Origin: Agarivorans gilvus
GTDB lineage: Bacteria; Pseudomonadota; Gammaproteobacteria; Enterobacterales; Celerinatantimonadaceae
DNA: 64,000 bases
Direction: 5' to 3'
NCBI RefSeq assembly: GCF_001420915.1
Contig: NZ_CP013021.1
Location: forward strand, 3,506,501-3,570,500
The notes under the pieces were generated by a model. The model did no database searches and had not been told where the DNA came from. It was given only the letters and a program-made list of their open reading frames with translations. Position numbers and translations under genes: made by a program. Numbering within the stretch: position 1 is the stretch's first letter; each line of letters opens with the position of its first letter. Below are positions 17,830 to 25,926 of this stretch, one piece after another.

Positions 17830-18408
17830 ATGAAAACACAACTTAAAGCCGCATTATTGTTAGCCAGCACCGTGGCCATCGCCTTGCCTGCTAGCGCTGC
17901 CGATTACACCATTGATACGCGTGGCGCTCACGCTTCTATCAATTTCAAAGTAAACCACTTGGGCTACAGCTTCGTGGTAGGCCGTTTTAATAGCTTCAGT
18001 GGCGACTTTAGCTATGATCAAGCTGCTCCAGAAGCGACCACCGTTGCAGTAAAAATTGATACCTCGTCAGTAAACTCTAACCATGCAGAACGTGATAAGC
18101 ACATTCGCAGTGAAGATTTTTTAGCTGTTGATCAATACCCAGAAGCAAGTTTTAACAGTACTAAGTACGAAGCGAGCAGCGAAGATAGCGGTACTCTTTA
18201 CGGTAAGCTCACCCTGCGTGGTGTGACTAAAGAGATTGCCATCGATGTAAATAAAGTGGGTGAAGGTGCCGATCCTTGGGGTGGGTACCGTGCAGGTTTT
18301 GTGGGTACCACTGATTTAGTGATGAAGGACTTTGGTATTCCAACGGATCTTGGACCTAAATCAACCACTGTTGCAATGGAATTAGTTATCGAAGGCGTTA
18401 AAAAATAG
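17830..18408 (+). CDS. yceI: YceI family periplasmic lipid-binding protein
   Basis: A 192-aa protein with a signal peptide cleaved near ASAAD. YceI signatures are present: YTIDTRGAHASINFKVNHLGYSFV, DTSSVNSNHAERDKHIRSEDFLAVDQYPEASF and GYRAGFVGTTDLVMKDFGI. YceI forms a lipocalin-like barrel that binds polyisoprenoids; the cellular role is still unclear. Co-transcribed with cytochrome b561 and ended by a strong terminator. Confidence 0.92.
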   Translation: MKTQLKAALLLASTVAIALPASAADYTIDTRGAHASINFKVNHLGYSFVVGRFNSFSGDFSYDQAAPEATTVAVKIDTSSVNSNHAERDKHIRSEDFLAVDQYPEASFNSTKYEASSEDSGTLYGKLTLRGVTKEIAIDVNKVGEGADPWGGYRAGFVGTTDLVMKDFGIPTDLGPKSTTVAMELVIEGVKK

Positions 18409-18416
18409 TTTTTCTT

Positions 18417-18439
18417 AAGCTGCCCCAAGGGCAGCTTTT
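18417..18439 (+). terminator. Rho-independent terminator after yceI
   Basis: AAGCTGCCC pairs with GGGCAGCTT around a 3-base loop (CAA), followed by TTC. It starts 9 bases after the yceI stop. An A-run on the other side makes it potentially bidirectional. Confidence 0.8.
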
Positions 18440-18755
18440 CTTCCCTCTTTATTACTGACCGTTAGTTTTTAGCCGTTATTATCACGCCAGTTTCGCCACT
18501 TCATCCGGATATTTTGAAATTACCATGAGTAGCTCAATTATTAACCATTTTATGAAACTGTTTTCATGAGTTTTAGTGGCTTAATTTGTTGATCAACTTA
18601 GCAATTTAGATATAAATGATTAATTGTCTGTGAAATTTTGATCTACCTACTAGCTATTAATTTGGTTAAACATTACCCTTGTTGAGCTACTACATTTCAA
18701 GCCTTTTAAAGCTTTGAAAATTTTATGTTTTATGTAAAACACAGGGAGTGTTGGT
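18440..18755. other. AT-rich intergenic region
   Basis: About 315 bases without a gene. It contains a small palindrome, ATGAAA-CTGT-TTTCAT at 18552-18567, of unknown meaning. I see nothing else beyond a presumed promoter for the DUF3634 gene. Confidence 0.45.
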
Positions 18756-19091
18756 TTGGCTATCAGTATAATAATTTGCTTAGTTGTCTTAGCTGTGTTG
18801 GGATTTAAACTTAGGCATATTCATTATACCTTTGTCTGCGAATTACGTTCAGGCAAGGTAAATGTAATTAAGGGGCATGTTCCTAGCTCTTTTGTACATG
18901 ACTGTCGCCAGATGATGCGCGGCCGAAAAGTGGTAGGTTTAGTAAAGGGAATTAAACGTAATGGCAGTATGCATCTGCATTTTTCTCGTTCCATTACACA
19001 AGCAGACCAAATTTATTTGGAAAAGAAGTTTCCGCATAAGCTATATAGCTCGGATCCTTCTGATATAAACGGTAGTGTTTCGCTAGATTAA
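18756..19091 (+). CDS. DUF3634 family membrane protein
   Basis: A 111-aa protein with one N-terminal transmembrane segment (ISIIICLVVLAVLGF) and a cytoplasmic basic domain. FVCELRSGKVNVIKGHVPSSFVHDCRQM and the later FSRSITQADQIYLEKKFP match the DUF3634 family of Vibrio and Shewanella relatives; the function is unknown. The start is a TTG with GGGAG 6 bases upstream. Monocistronic, with its own terminator. Confidence 0.78.
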   Translation: MAISIIICLVVLAVLGFKLRHIHYTFVCELRSGKVNVIKGHVPSSFVHDCRQMMRGRKVVGLVKGIKRNGSMHLHFSRSITQADQIYLEKKFPHKLYSSDPSDINGSVSLD

Positions 19092-19109
19092 TTAAAAATA
19101 AAGTGTGAG

Positions 19110-19137
19110 AAAGCCCGGTTATTACCGGGCTTTTTTA
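19110..19137 (+). terminator. Strong Rho-independent terminator
   Basis: AAAGCCCGGT pairs with ACCGGGCTTT around TATT, then six T in total. It begins 18 bases after the DUF3634 stop. Textbook form. Confidence 0.9.
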
Positions 19138-19313
19138 TTTGGCTAAGAAGGGCGCTCAAGCCTTGGCTTAATCGGGCCAAGAAAGGCTGGTTTGTTATCG
19201 CTCAAGTTATTCATTCCTTAGTAAAAAATAAGCTTAGGTTTAGCCAAAATAGTGCGTCTTTGGGCTGAACTGGCTTATAGTATGGCTACTAAGGATGGTT
19301 AATTAAGTTTGGT

Positions 19314-20408
19314 ATGGTAAATAATCTAGCAACAAAGAGTATCTGTCATGTGGTTAGCAGCCTATTGGTGGGAGGCGCTGAACGTTTTGTTATTGATTTA
19401 TGTGTAGAGCAGCGAGCCCAAGGGATGCAGGTTGAGATCATATCCTTCGGCCAGCCGGATGACCCACTGGTGGCTGTGGCTAAAGCCTTAGGCATTAAAG
19501 TGATTGTGATTAAGGGCATCAAAGGCTTAATGCAATTTCGTTTATGGCGCGCTTTTCGCGCTCAGCCGCTAATTCATTTTCATTCCCCTGCGGCTTTAAA
19601 AACAGCCTTACCAATATTGCCCTTTTGCTTGGATAGAAAAATTGTGTATACCCGCCATGGTGCCGACCCCTTGGCAAGCGCATCGTGGCGCAAGGTGCAT
19701 CAATTTGCTCGTCGTTACATCGACAATATTTGCTTTGTTTCCTTGGAGGGGCAGCAGGTGTTTCACCAGCAGCATGGTTGGGAACATGTGGCCTCGGCGG
19801 TGATCGACAATGGCATAGCCATGCCCGAAGAGCGAGAAATAGTGCCGCACCCACAAGATGGCCGTTTAAGAGTGGGCTCGGTGGGAAGAATGGTTGCCTT
19901 GAAACATCAAATTAGCCTATTAAAGGCAGTGGCTTTACTGCCCATGCCACTTGCGCAAAAAATTGAAGTACATTTTTTTGGCAGTGGCGACCAGTTACCG
20001 CTGCTGCAACAGTTTAGCCAACAAAACTTGCAGCACTGTGAGGTGGTATTTCATGGCTTAGTGAGTGAGCGTGCTGAAATATACAATCGTTTTGAGTTAT
20101 TGGTTGTGACCTCTGAAACCGAAGGCATGTCTTTAGCAATTATGGAGGCGATGGCCTACAAACGAGCGGTAGCTGCTACTAAAGTAGGGGGCAATCCACT
20201 CTTGGTGGAACAGGGACAGACTGGGTTCCTGTTTGACTATGACGACAGCCAAGCCTTAGCTGCAGTGCTAGAACAAGCGCTGGCCAAGCCTGAACAGTTG
20301 ATAGCTTTGGGTGAGCAGGGGCGTCAGCGCATATTAAAGCAGTTTTCTCTGCATAGAACTCAGCAGCAATATCAAGCTGTTTACGATGAGCGGGGTAGCA
20401 GTGTTTGA
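19314..20408 (+). CDS. Glycosyltransferase family 4 protein
   Basis: A 364-aa GT-B fold enzyme. N-terminal domain: CHVVSSLLVGGAERFVIDL, with the acceptor-site Gly-rich loop. C-terminal domain: the E-x7-E motif in SETEGMSLAIMEAMAY and GNPLLVEQGQTGFLF, both typical of GT4. It would transfer a sugar from a nucleotide donor to a surface glycan or lipid. It stands alone rather than in a polysaccharide locus. The SD is weak. Its last codons and terminator are tandemly duplicated downstream (20341-20692). Confidence 0.85.
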   Translation: MVNNLATKSICHVVSSLLVGGAERFVIDLCVEQRAQGMQVEIISFGQPDDPLVAVAKALGIKVIVIKGIKGLMQFRLWRAFRAQPLIHFHSPAALKTALPILPFCLDRKIVYTRHGADPLASASWRKVHQFARRYIDNICFVSLEGQQVFHQQHGWEHVASAVIDNGIAMPEEREIVPHPQDGRLRVGSVGRMVALKHQISLLKAVALLPMPLAQKIEVHFFGSGDQLPLLQQFSQQNLQHCEVVFHGLVSERAEIYNRFELLVVTSETEGMSLAIMEAMAYKRAVAATKVGGNPLLVEQGQTGFLFDYDDSQALAAVLEQALAKPEQLIALGEQGRQRILKQFSLHRTQQQYQAVYDERGSSV

Positions 20409-20692
20409 GCATCGGGCTTAGATGGCGTTAGCCCGTTTTCTCTGCACTTAAGCTAGCCCCAGCTGTAATATCAAGCTGTTTACGCTGAGCGTGGTAGCAG
20501 TGTTTGAGCATCGGGCTTAGAAGGCGTTAGGCTGTTTTCTCTGCACTTAAGCTAGCTCCAGCAGCAATATCAAGCTGTTTACGATGAGCGCGGTAGCAGT
20601 GTTTGAGCATCGGGCTTAGACGGCGTTAGGCAGTTTTCTCTGCACTTAAGCTAGCCCCAGCTGTAATATCAAGCTGTTTACGCTGAGCGCGG
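20341..20692. repeat. Tandem repeat, 93-99 bp period, derived from the GT4 gene 3' end
   Basis: The marker GTTTTCTCTGCA begins at 20342, 20435, 20534 and 20633 (spacings 93, 99, 99). Copy 1 starts inside the glycosyltransferase gene and includes its last codons (QYQAVYDERGSSV-stop) and terminator. Copies 2-4 repeat that tail plus spacer with a few substitutions, and copy 4 is cut off near 20692. The downstream copies keep the stop-codon context but lie outside the gene, so they are duplicated non-coding remnants. This explains most of the 20409-20707 gap. Confidence 0.85.
20413..20439 (+). terminator. Terminator of the GT4 gene, inside the first repeat
   Basis: CGGGCT pairs with AGCCCG over an 11-base loop, followed by TTTT. 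The 3' arm has decayed to AGGCTG and AGGCAG in the next two repeat copies, so only the first copy should terminate well. Confidence 0.55.
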
Positions 20693-20707
20693 CACTTGCC
20701 TTTGATA

Positions 20708-20959
20708 TTAGGGCTGCTGTTTCTGTGGGGCGGGGCGCTCGCTGCTCTGCTGCCAATGTTGTGGCACTGCTTGGCGACGTGGTTTATTTAAGGCGCGTTT
20801 TATACCTCGGACTAACCATAATAAAAAAATCGCAATGGCCAACAAGGACATAGCAATAGCGATGTGTTCTTGCTGCGCTGTATTAATGATACTGGCGGTG
20901 GCTTTTGCAGGCCAAATTGAACTGAATGAAATAAATAAACCGACGATGAATAATTTCAT
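20708..20959 (-). CDS. Small membrane protein (83 aa), Fur-box controlled
   Basis: The protein has a signal-like N-terminus (MKLFIVGLFISFSSIWPAKA), a second hydrophobic helix (HIAIAMSLLAIAIFLLWLV) and a basic, Gln/Pro-rich cytoplasmic tail ending in PAPQKQQP. I recognise no family. I start at 20959, with an AGG about 8 bases upstream; an upstream in-frame start would run back through the palindromic operator. A near-perfect Fur box lies 9-45 bases before the ATG, so the gene should be induced by iron limitation. Confidence 0.65.
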   Translation of the reverse strand: MKLFIVGLFISFSSIWPAKATASIINTAQQEHIAIAMSLLAIAIFLLWLVRGIKRALNKPRRQAVPQHWQQSSERPAPQKQQP

Positions 20960-20967
20960 GACGCTAC

Positions 20968-21004
20968 CTAGAATCAAATGAGAATGATTATCATTTGATT
21001 CTAG
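20968..21004. promoter_or_regulatory. Fur box inside a 37-bp near-perfect palindrome
   Basis: The arms CTAGAATCAAATGA and TCATTTGATTCTAG are exact reverse complements around a 9-base centre that is itself nearly symmetric. The central 19 bases, AATGAGAATGATTATCATT (20977-20995), closely follow the Fur consensus. The site lies just upstream of the 83-aa membrane protein and 39 bases beyond the 3' end of the LysR gene, so it should control only the former. Confidence 0.75.
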
Positions 21005-21042
21005 GACTTTGTCAGATTTATGCAAGTCATTTATACAGCGGC

Positions 21043-21948
21043 TTACATTTCTCGGTGTAAGACCTCAAACATTCGTTTGGCTTCGGTTATCACTAAATCG
21101 CGTAGTGGGTTAGAGGGGGTATCATTGCGCCACACAAAAGATAGTGAACGTTCAATGCTAAGTTCCGGCACGTTAAGCCTAACTAAGTCACCCATTTCTA
21201 ATGCTTTTAACACATCTAAATAGGGCAAACAGCTTAAGTAGTTATTGTTAGCCACTAGGGAGCGCAGTACCGGTACATGTTCATATTCACGGTGAACTTT
21301 AAGTGTTTCAATGGTGCCTTGAATGGCACTGTCGAAGACCCGCCGTGTTCCTGCTCCTTGCTCGCGTAAAACCCAGCTGGCCTGCTCAAGTTGCGCAATA
21401 CTGACCCGCTCTAATTTGGCGTAGGGGTGATGGGCTGCAGCCACGATCACTAAGTGGTCATTACACCAAACTTGATGGGCGATGCGGTCATCGTCGCAGC
21501 GACCCTCAATCACCCCAAGTTGGTAGTCATAATTAATTAAGCCATTAATTACCTCTGCGGTATTCTCCACTGAGAAGCTCACTCGCAATTGAGGGAAGTT
21601 ACTATCAATAGAACTGATAAGGTCGGGGATGAGGTGCTCTGCTGCGGTTTGGCTGGCACACAATTGCAGTTCACCACTCACCAGATGTTGTTCGGCGAAG
21701 CCTTCTTCAATTTGCATGGCATCCAATAATAATTGCTTGGCTTTGGGGCGCAGCCAAAGTCCCCACTGGCTAAGCACCATGCGCTTTCCGCGTCGATCGA
21801 ACAAGGGTTTTCCAAGCAGTTTTTCTAACTGAGCTAAAGACATGCTAGCTGCCGATTGGGTGAGCGCTAGGTGCTCTGCTGCGGCGCTGACACTGCCATG
21901 GGTAGCAACCGCTTCAAATACGGTTAGTTGCTTTAATGAGTAACGCAT
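21043..21948 (-). CDS. LysR family transcriptional regulator
   Basis: A 301-aa LTTR. The N-terminal winged helix is canonical: LKQLTVFEAVATHGSVSAAAEHLALTQSAASMSLAQLEKLLGKPLFDRRGKRMVLS. The effector-binding domain follows from about residue 90. It is divergently transcribed from the FocA-CBS gene, with a candidate LTTR box between them, so it probably regulates that gene and itself. The effector is unknown. Confidence 0.88.
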   Translation of the reverse strand: MRYSLKQLTVFEAVATHGSVSAAAEHLALTQSAASMSLAQLEKLLGKPLFDRRGKRMVLSQWGLWLRPKAKQLLLDAMQIEEGFAEQHLVSGELQLCASQTAAEHLIPDLISSIDSNFPQLRVSFSVENTAEVINGLINYDYQLGVIEGRCDDDRIAHQVWCNDHLVIVAAAHHPYAKLERVSIAQLEQASWVLREQGAGTRRVFDSAIQGTIETLKVHREYEHVPVLRSLVANNNYLSCLPYLDVLKALEMGDLVRLNVPELSIERSLSFVWRNDTPSNPLRDLVITEAKRMFEVLHREM

Positions 21949-22013
21949 TTATCTCTCCTTGGGGCGCGCAGCTCACTACGCTCATGCTTGGGTAAAATGA
22001 TAGGCAAGGTCGC

Positions 22014-22030
22014 TATCAATTGTATTGATA
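22014..22030. promoter_or_regulatory. Candidate LysR operator between divergent genes
   Basis: TATCAAT-TGT-ATTGATA is a perfect 7-bp inverted repeat containing the T-N11-A pattern of LysR-type boxes. It lies 66 bases upstream of the LysR start and 109 bases upstream of the focA start I prefer. Confidence 0.5.
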
Positions 22031-22138
22031 TGGCTCATAAAAATTATCCGCTTACCAGTGAAAATTATTCTCTATAAGGTAATAGCACGAATAATTTTTA
22101 GCGACTTAAGTTGCTTGCTATTACAGGTTTTAAAGCAA

Positions 22139-23668
22139 ATGAAACACCTTGACGTAGAGCACCACTCAGCGCCAAAGATGCTAAACGGAGGCACTAAAGC
22201 GGAGTCGCCTCTGGCAGCCCTTAGCCCCGAGCAAATGACCCAATATGCCGAGCAGTATGCATATAAAAAAGCAACTAATACGACGGCTAAAACAATAAGC
22301 CTGGCCATCAGCGCCGGGGTATTTATTGGTTTAGCTTTTATTTTCTATATCACCGTCACAACAGGTTCGATGGCTGTTGGGTGGGGAATTAATCGACTAT
22401 TTGGCGGACTAGCCTTTAGTTTAGGGCTGGTACTACTGGTGGTTTGTGGTGGCGAGTTGTTCACCAGTAGTGTGTTGTCGATTATTCCCCGCGCCAGCGG
22501 TCAACTTAATACCCGCTCCATGATAGCTAATTGGAGCAAGGTGTATCTAGGTAACTTTATCGGCGCCTTGCTGCTAGTGGGCGTGGTGAGTGGAGCCAAG
22601 CTATATCAGTTAGACCATGGCCAATGGGGTCTTAACGCCATGTCGATTGCTCAACACAAACTAGAGCACAGCTTCATTCAAGCCGTGTTACTGGGCTTGC
22701 TGTGTAACTTACTGGTGTGTTTAGCGGTATGGATGACCTTCAGTGCTAAAACTAGCGCCGCTAAAGCTGGCTTAGTGATATTGCCGGTGGCCATGTTTGT
22801 TAGCACCGGTTTTGAACACGTTGTGGCCAATATGTTCATGGTGCCTTTAGGTATTGCCATTAAAAGCTGGGCAGAGCCTGCATTTTGGGCACAAATCGGT
22901 GTTGCCGAAAACGCCTTTGAACACCTGACTTGGGCAAACTTCGCTCGACACAATCTACTTCCTGTCACCATTGGCAACATCCTTGGTGGAGCGCTAGTGG
23001 TGGGGCTGGGTTATTGGTCGGTATACAGCCGCAAACCCGCCAGCAAACAAGCAGCTAACAATTTATCCGTTTTATCAAATCAATCTTATGGTCCTGTTGG
23101 AGAACCTACTATGCAAAACCTTAAAAATCTCACTGTCGCTGACGTAATGATCTCCGCTGACAATGCGCTTAGTCCTGATATGACCATCGCCAGCGCATGT
23201 GACGCTTTATTGGCTCAAGAGCTATCTGGTGCCGTTGTAGTGAACGAAAAAAATGAGTTGGTTGGATTCATTTCTGAATTAGAAATTTTACGCAAGCTGT
23301 GGCTGGAAGATTACAGCAAACCAAGCACCACTAACGTAGCAAACATCATGCAAAAGGACATCATGACCGTGGCACCAAATCATAACTTACTAAAATTGGC
23401 TGAATACATGAGCGTAGACGTAACCCAAGTTTACCCTGTGTCTGATTCAGGCATGTTGTTGAGCTCAACTCATCAACCACTAGAAGAGCGTTTGCGTAAC
23501 AGCAGTGTTTACCGTCCAAAAATCTTCCCAGTGGTAGATAACGGTAAATTAGTGGGTGTGGTGACTCGTCATCAAGTGCTTAAAGCGTTGCGTCCCGCTC
23601 TAGGTGCGCCCGTTAAACTCAATCAAGCTGCAGAAATTGAAGCTATTGCCGAGTCTTCTGTCGCTTAG
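22139..23668 (+). CDS. focA: FocA-type formate/nitrite transporter fused to a C-terminal CBS pair
   Basis: A 509-aa protein. Residues about 45-300 are a complete six-helix FNT channel: ITVTTGSM, GGELFTSSVLSIIPRASG, GNFIGALL, FEHVVANMFMVPLGI and NLLPVTIGNILGGALVVGLGYW match FocA. From about residue 325 a two-repeat CBS module follows (ADVMISADNALSPDMT, and RPKIFPVVDNGKLVGVVTRHQVLKALRP). CBS pairs bind adenine nucleotides, suggesting energy-gated formate flux. An internal in-frame ATG at 23111 has GGAG 8 bases upstream, so a free CBS protein may also be made. The start at 22139 is the first ATG matching FocA length; earlier TTG codons overlap the operator. Confidence 0.85.
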   Translation: MKHLDVEHHSAPKMLNGGTKAESPLAALSPEQMTQYAEQYAYKKATNTTAKTISLAISAGVFIGLAFIFYITVTTGSMAVGWGINRLFGGLAFSLGLVLLVVCGGELFTSSVLSIIPRASGQLNTRSMIANWSKVYLGNFIGALLLVGVVSGAKLYQLDHGQWGLNAMSIAQHKLEHSFIQAVLLGLLCNLLVCLAVWMTFSAKTSAAKAGLVILPVAMFVSTGFEHVVANMFMVPLGIAIKSWAEPAFWAQIGVAENAFEHLTWANFARHNLLPVTIGNILGGALVVGLGYWSVYSRKPASKQAANNLSVLSNQSYGPVGEPTMQNLKNLTVADVMISADNALSPDMTIASACDALLAQELSGAVVVNEKNELVGFISELEILRKLWLEDYSKPSTTNVANIMQKDIMTVAPNHNLLKLAEYMSVDVTQVYPVSDSGMLLSSTHQPLEERLRNSSVYRPKIFPVVDNGKLVGVVTRHQVLKALRPALGAPVKLNQAAEIEAIAESSVA

Positions 23669-24852
23669 GGTAGTGATTGCCTTTGTTTTAAATAATCCAA
23701 GGCTTGTTGGCTAGTGGTGGCGGTTGCAGGGAATGCAGCCGCCTTTTTTAATGCTTGATAAGCCTCGTTGTAGTACTGCAATCTCAAATACAATAAACCC
23801 TGCTGCAGATAGTTTTCAGCCCGCATCGCCCCGCTTAACTGGTTGGCTTGCTGGTAACTATTGATACTGGCTTTAAACTCCCCTAATTGTGTCTGAGCAT
23901 AGGCCAGTAGTTGATAGCTGTTGGCATCTTGATGAACTTTAACATGCTGCTCAAAACACTTGGCCGCACGGGCATACTCCTTAGCGCTAAGCCAAAGCCG
24001 ACACAGCTCTTGGTGTTGACCGCTAAGTATATCTCGTTGCATGCCCTCACTAACTAAGCGTGCTGCCTGATAAGGCTGGTTTTGTTGCTGCATTAATTTG
24101 CTGAGTAACCGGTAGTGCTCAGCTTGGCTAAATAGGCCTAAATGATGAGCCTGTTCTAAGTAAGCCTGGGCTTGTTGCATCTGACCGTGCTGCAGGTAAA
24201 GCTGAGTAATTTGCCACCAAGCCGACATATCCTCAGGGCGCGCATCCAAGATATGCTGCTGTGCGGCAATGGCCGCTGGCCAATCTTGTTGTTGGCTGTA
24301 AATCACCACTGCCAATTGCCACCAGCTTAAAGGAGCTGGTGAGGGCTGGTTAAGCGCTAGCTGAATGCTTTGCGCCGCTGCCGGCCACCGCTCTGCTCTG
24401 GCTTGCGCTTGAGCCAGCCAATATTCCAACTGGTAGTTGATAGTTTCTCCCGACTGGGTCTTCCATCGCTGAAAGCTGCTGATGGCGCGCTGCCATTGCT
24501 GAGTCTGCAACTGCAGTTGAGCTATCATCAATAAACTTTGTTGCTGCACTGGCTCTGCTAATTGCTGCAGTTGATATGCCTGCTCTAGGTGTTTTAAGGC
24601 TGCATCATAACGTTGTTGTTGTAGCTCAACTTGGCTTAGATAGTATAAGGCGTAGGCCTGTGCAGTCGGCCGCCGCTGTCGCGAATACTGTTGCTGTAAT
24701 TGCTCAAAGCGGCTCTGAGCCTGCTGATACTGGCCATCGGCGAGTAATTGTTGGCTGGCAGCAAGGTGTCGGCTCTCTGCTTCAGAGAGCGGCTGGGCAA
24801 ATGAAGAAAATGCTATAAGAAAGATTGATACTAATACTAAGTTATTGATCAT
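23665..24852 (-). CDS. TPR-repeat protein of the TonB2-type operon
   Basis: A 395-aa exported protein with a signal peptide (MINNLVLVSIFLIAFSSFAQP) and about eight tetratricopeptide-like helical pairs rich in Gln and Ala (AYLEQAHHLGLFSQAEHY and GDFKASINSYQQANQL-like units). It is last of six overlapping genes with TonB/ExbB/ExbD. TPR proteins of this kind sit at the end of TtpC-type TonB operons and probably act as periplasmic scaffolds. It overlaps tonB by 11 bases and the convergent focA gene by 4 bases. Confidence 0.82.
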   Translation of the reverse strand: MINNLVLVSIFLIAFSSFAQPLSEAESRHLAASQQLLADGQYQQAQSRFEQLQQQYSRQRRPTAQAYALYYLSQVELQQQRYDAALKHLEQAYQLQQLAEPVQQQSLLMIAQLQLQTQQWQRAISSFQRWKTQSGETINYQLEYWLAQAQARAERWPAAAQSIQLALNQPSPAPLSWWQLAVVIYSQQQDWPAAIAAQQHILDARPEDMSAWWQITQLYLQHGQMQQAQAYLEQAHHLGLFSQAEHYRLLSKLMQQQNQPYQAARLVSEGMQRDILSGQHQELCRLWLSAKEYARAAKCFEQHVKVHQDANSYQLLAYAQTQLGEFKASINSYQQANQLSGAMRAENYLQQGLLYLRLQYYNEAYQALKKAAAFPATATTSQQALDYLKQRQSLP

Positions 24853-25519
24853 GGGTTAATTTAAACTCAATCTTTTGCCTACTTTTAAAGCCAAATGGGG
24901 CGGTTTTCTGGTCAACAGGGAAGCGCCATTGGCTAAGGCTACGCTTTGCCGCTTGCTCAAATACTCCACTGGGTGTGGCTTCTAGCACTTTAATGCTGGA
25001 TGCCAGCACTTGCCCATTAGCTTGCACATTAAACTCTAAAGTGACGCTGCCCTCGATATTTCGTCGCCGAGCCGCTAGCGGATACTCTGGTGGATGCCGG
25101 TATTGCGGCTGAATACTAAGATTCAAGCTAGGGCCACTAGCATCATTTGCTGGCTGCGGCGCGTTGATGATGGCATTGGCTAAGCTTAAGCCGCGTTTAA
25201 ACTCTGCATTATCCAATTTGGGCAGGCTTAAGTCACTGAGTGTCGCCAGCTTGGCTGGGCTGGTATCACGAGTATGCGCCGAGGTAGGGGCTTGTTGATA
25301 GCTGGGCTGGCTTGCCGGGATGAGTTGCGGCGCCTCAGGTAGGCTGCGTTGGCGAATTTGTAGTTCACTAGACTGGCTCAACTTAAATAGCTGAATGGGG
25401 GCCAAATCAGGAGGGGAGGGCTGGTTTTGTTTGGGCAAGCCCGAAAGCTGAGCAAGCGCAATGAACATCGCGCTTGCGAGCACTCCTCCAAATGGCAATA
25501 GTAGCAATATTCGGAGCAT
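24842..25519 (-). CDS. tonB: TonB2-type energy transducer
   Basis: A 225-aa protein with an N-terminal membrane anchor (LRILLLLPFGGVLASAMFIALAQL), a Pro/Ser-rich periplasmic spacer and a C-terminal TonB domain from about residue 135: HPPEYPLAARRRNIEGSVTLEFNVQANGQVLASSIKVLEATPSGVFEQAAKRSLSQWRF. It carries proton-motive energy to outer-membrane TonB-dependent receptors. Its start overlaps the exbD stop. Confidence 0.9.
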   Translation of the reverse strand: MLRILLLLPFGGVLASAMFIALAQLSGLPKQNQPSPPDLAPIQLFKLSQSSELQIRQRSLPEAPQLIPASQPSYQQAPTSAHTRDTSPAKLATLSDLSLPKLDNAEFKRGLSLANAIINAPQPANDASGPSLNLSIQPQYRHPPEYPLAARRRNIEGSVTLEFNVQANGQVLASSIKVLEATPSGVFEQAAKRSLSQWRFPVDQKTAPFGFKSRQKIEFKLTHDQ

Positions 25520-25926
25520 TAGTGCGGGCTCGTTTCAGTGGCTAAGCGATAGTCGACTTTGGCCAGTCGCAGTTGATCGAGTACTTTTACCAGTTGTCCG
25601 GTGGTGGCCTGCTGGTCGGCTTGTAGCAGGACTAGCGGAGCGGGCTGTTGTTTTCGCTGGACTAAACGCGCTTTTAGCAGGCGCAGATCGGTGCTTTGAC
25701 CATCTAAGAATAAACTACCGTCTGCGGCCAGCTGCAGGATGAGCACTGGCCTTGTTTGTTCGCTGGCGCTACTAGACGTCGGTGGGTTAATTTCAATGCC
25801 TTGAGGTTTTACTAAGCTGCTACTTACGATGAAGAAAATCAGCATAATGAAGACGATATCCAACATCGGGGTAAGATTGATGTCGTTCTCTTCTTGTTTA
25901 AGGCTTAATTGGCGTCGAGACTTCAT
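25519..25926 (-). CDS. exbD: ExbD2-type biopolymer transport protein
   Basis: A 135-aa protein with one transmembrane helix: NLTPMLDIVFIMLIFFIVSSSLV, containing the conserved membrane Asp of ExbD/TolR. The periplasmic domain follows (VLLQADQQATTGQLVKVLDQLRLAKV). It forms the proton-driven motor with ExbB. Overlaps with the genes on both sides show translational coupling. Confidence 0.93.
   Translation of the reverse strand: MKSRRQLSLKQEENDINLTPMLDIVFIMLIFFIVSSSLVKPQGIEINPPTSSSASEQTRPVLILQLAADGSLFLDGQSTDLRLLKARLVQRKQQPAPLVLLQADQQATTGQLVKVLDQLRLAKVDYRLATETSPH

Noticed and set aside
20341..20692. CRISPR-like array
   Set aside because: The repeat is continuous (93-99 bp period) without unique spacers, there are no cas genes, and the unit derives from the adjacent gene.
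22025..22138. Longer N-terminus for the FocA protein starting at TTG 22025
   Set aside because: It would begin inside the LysR-type dyad and adds 38 residues absent from FocA; ATG 22139 fits the family length.
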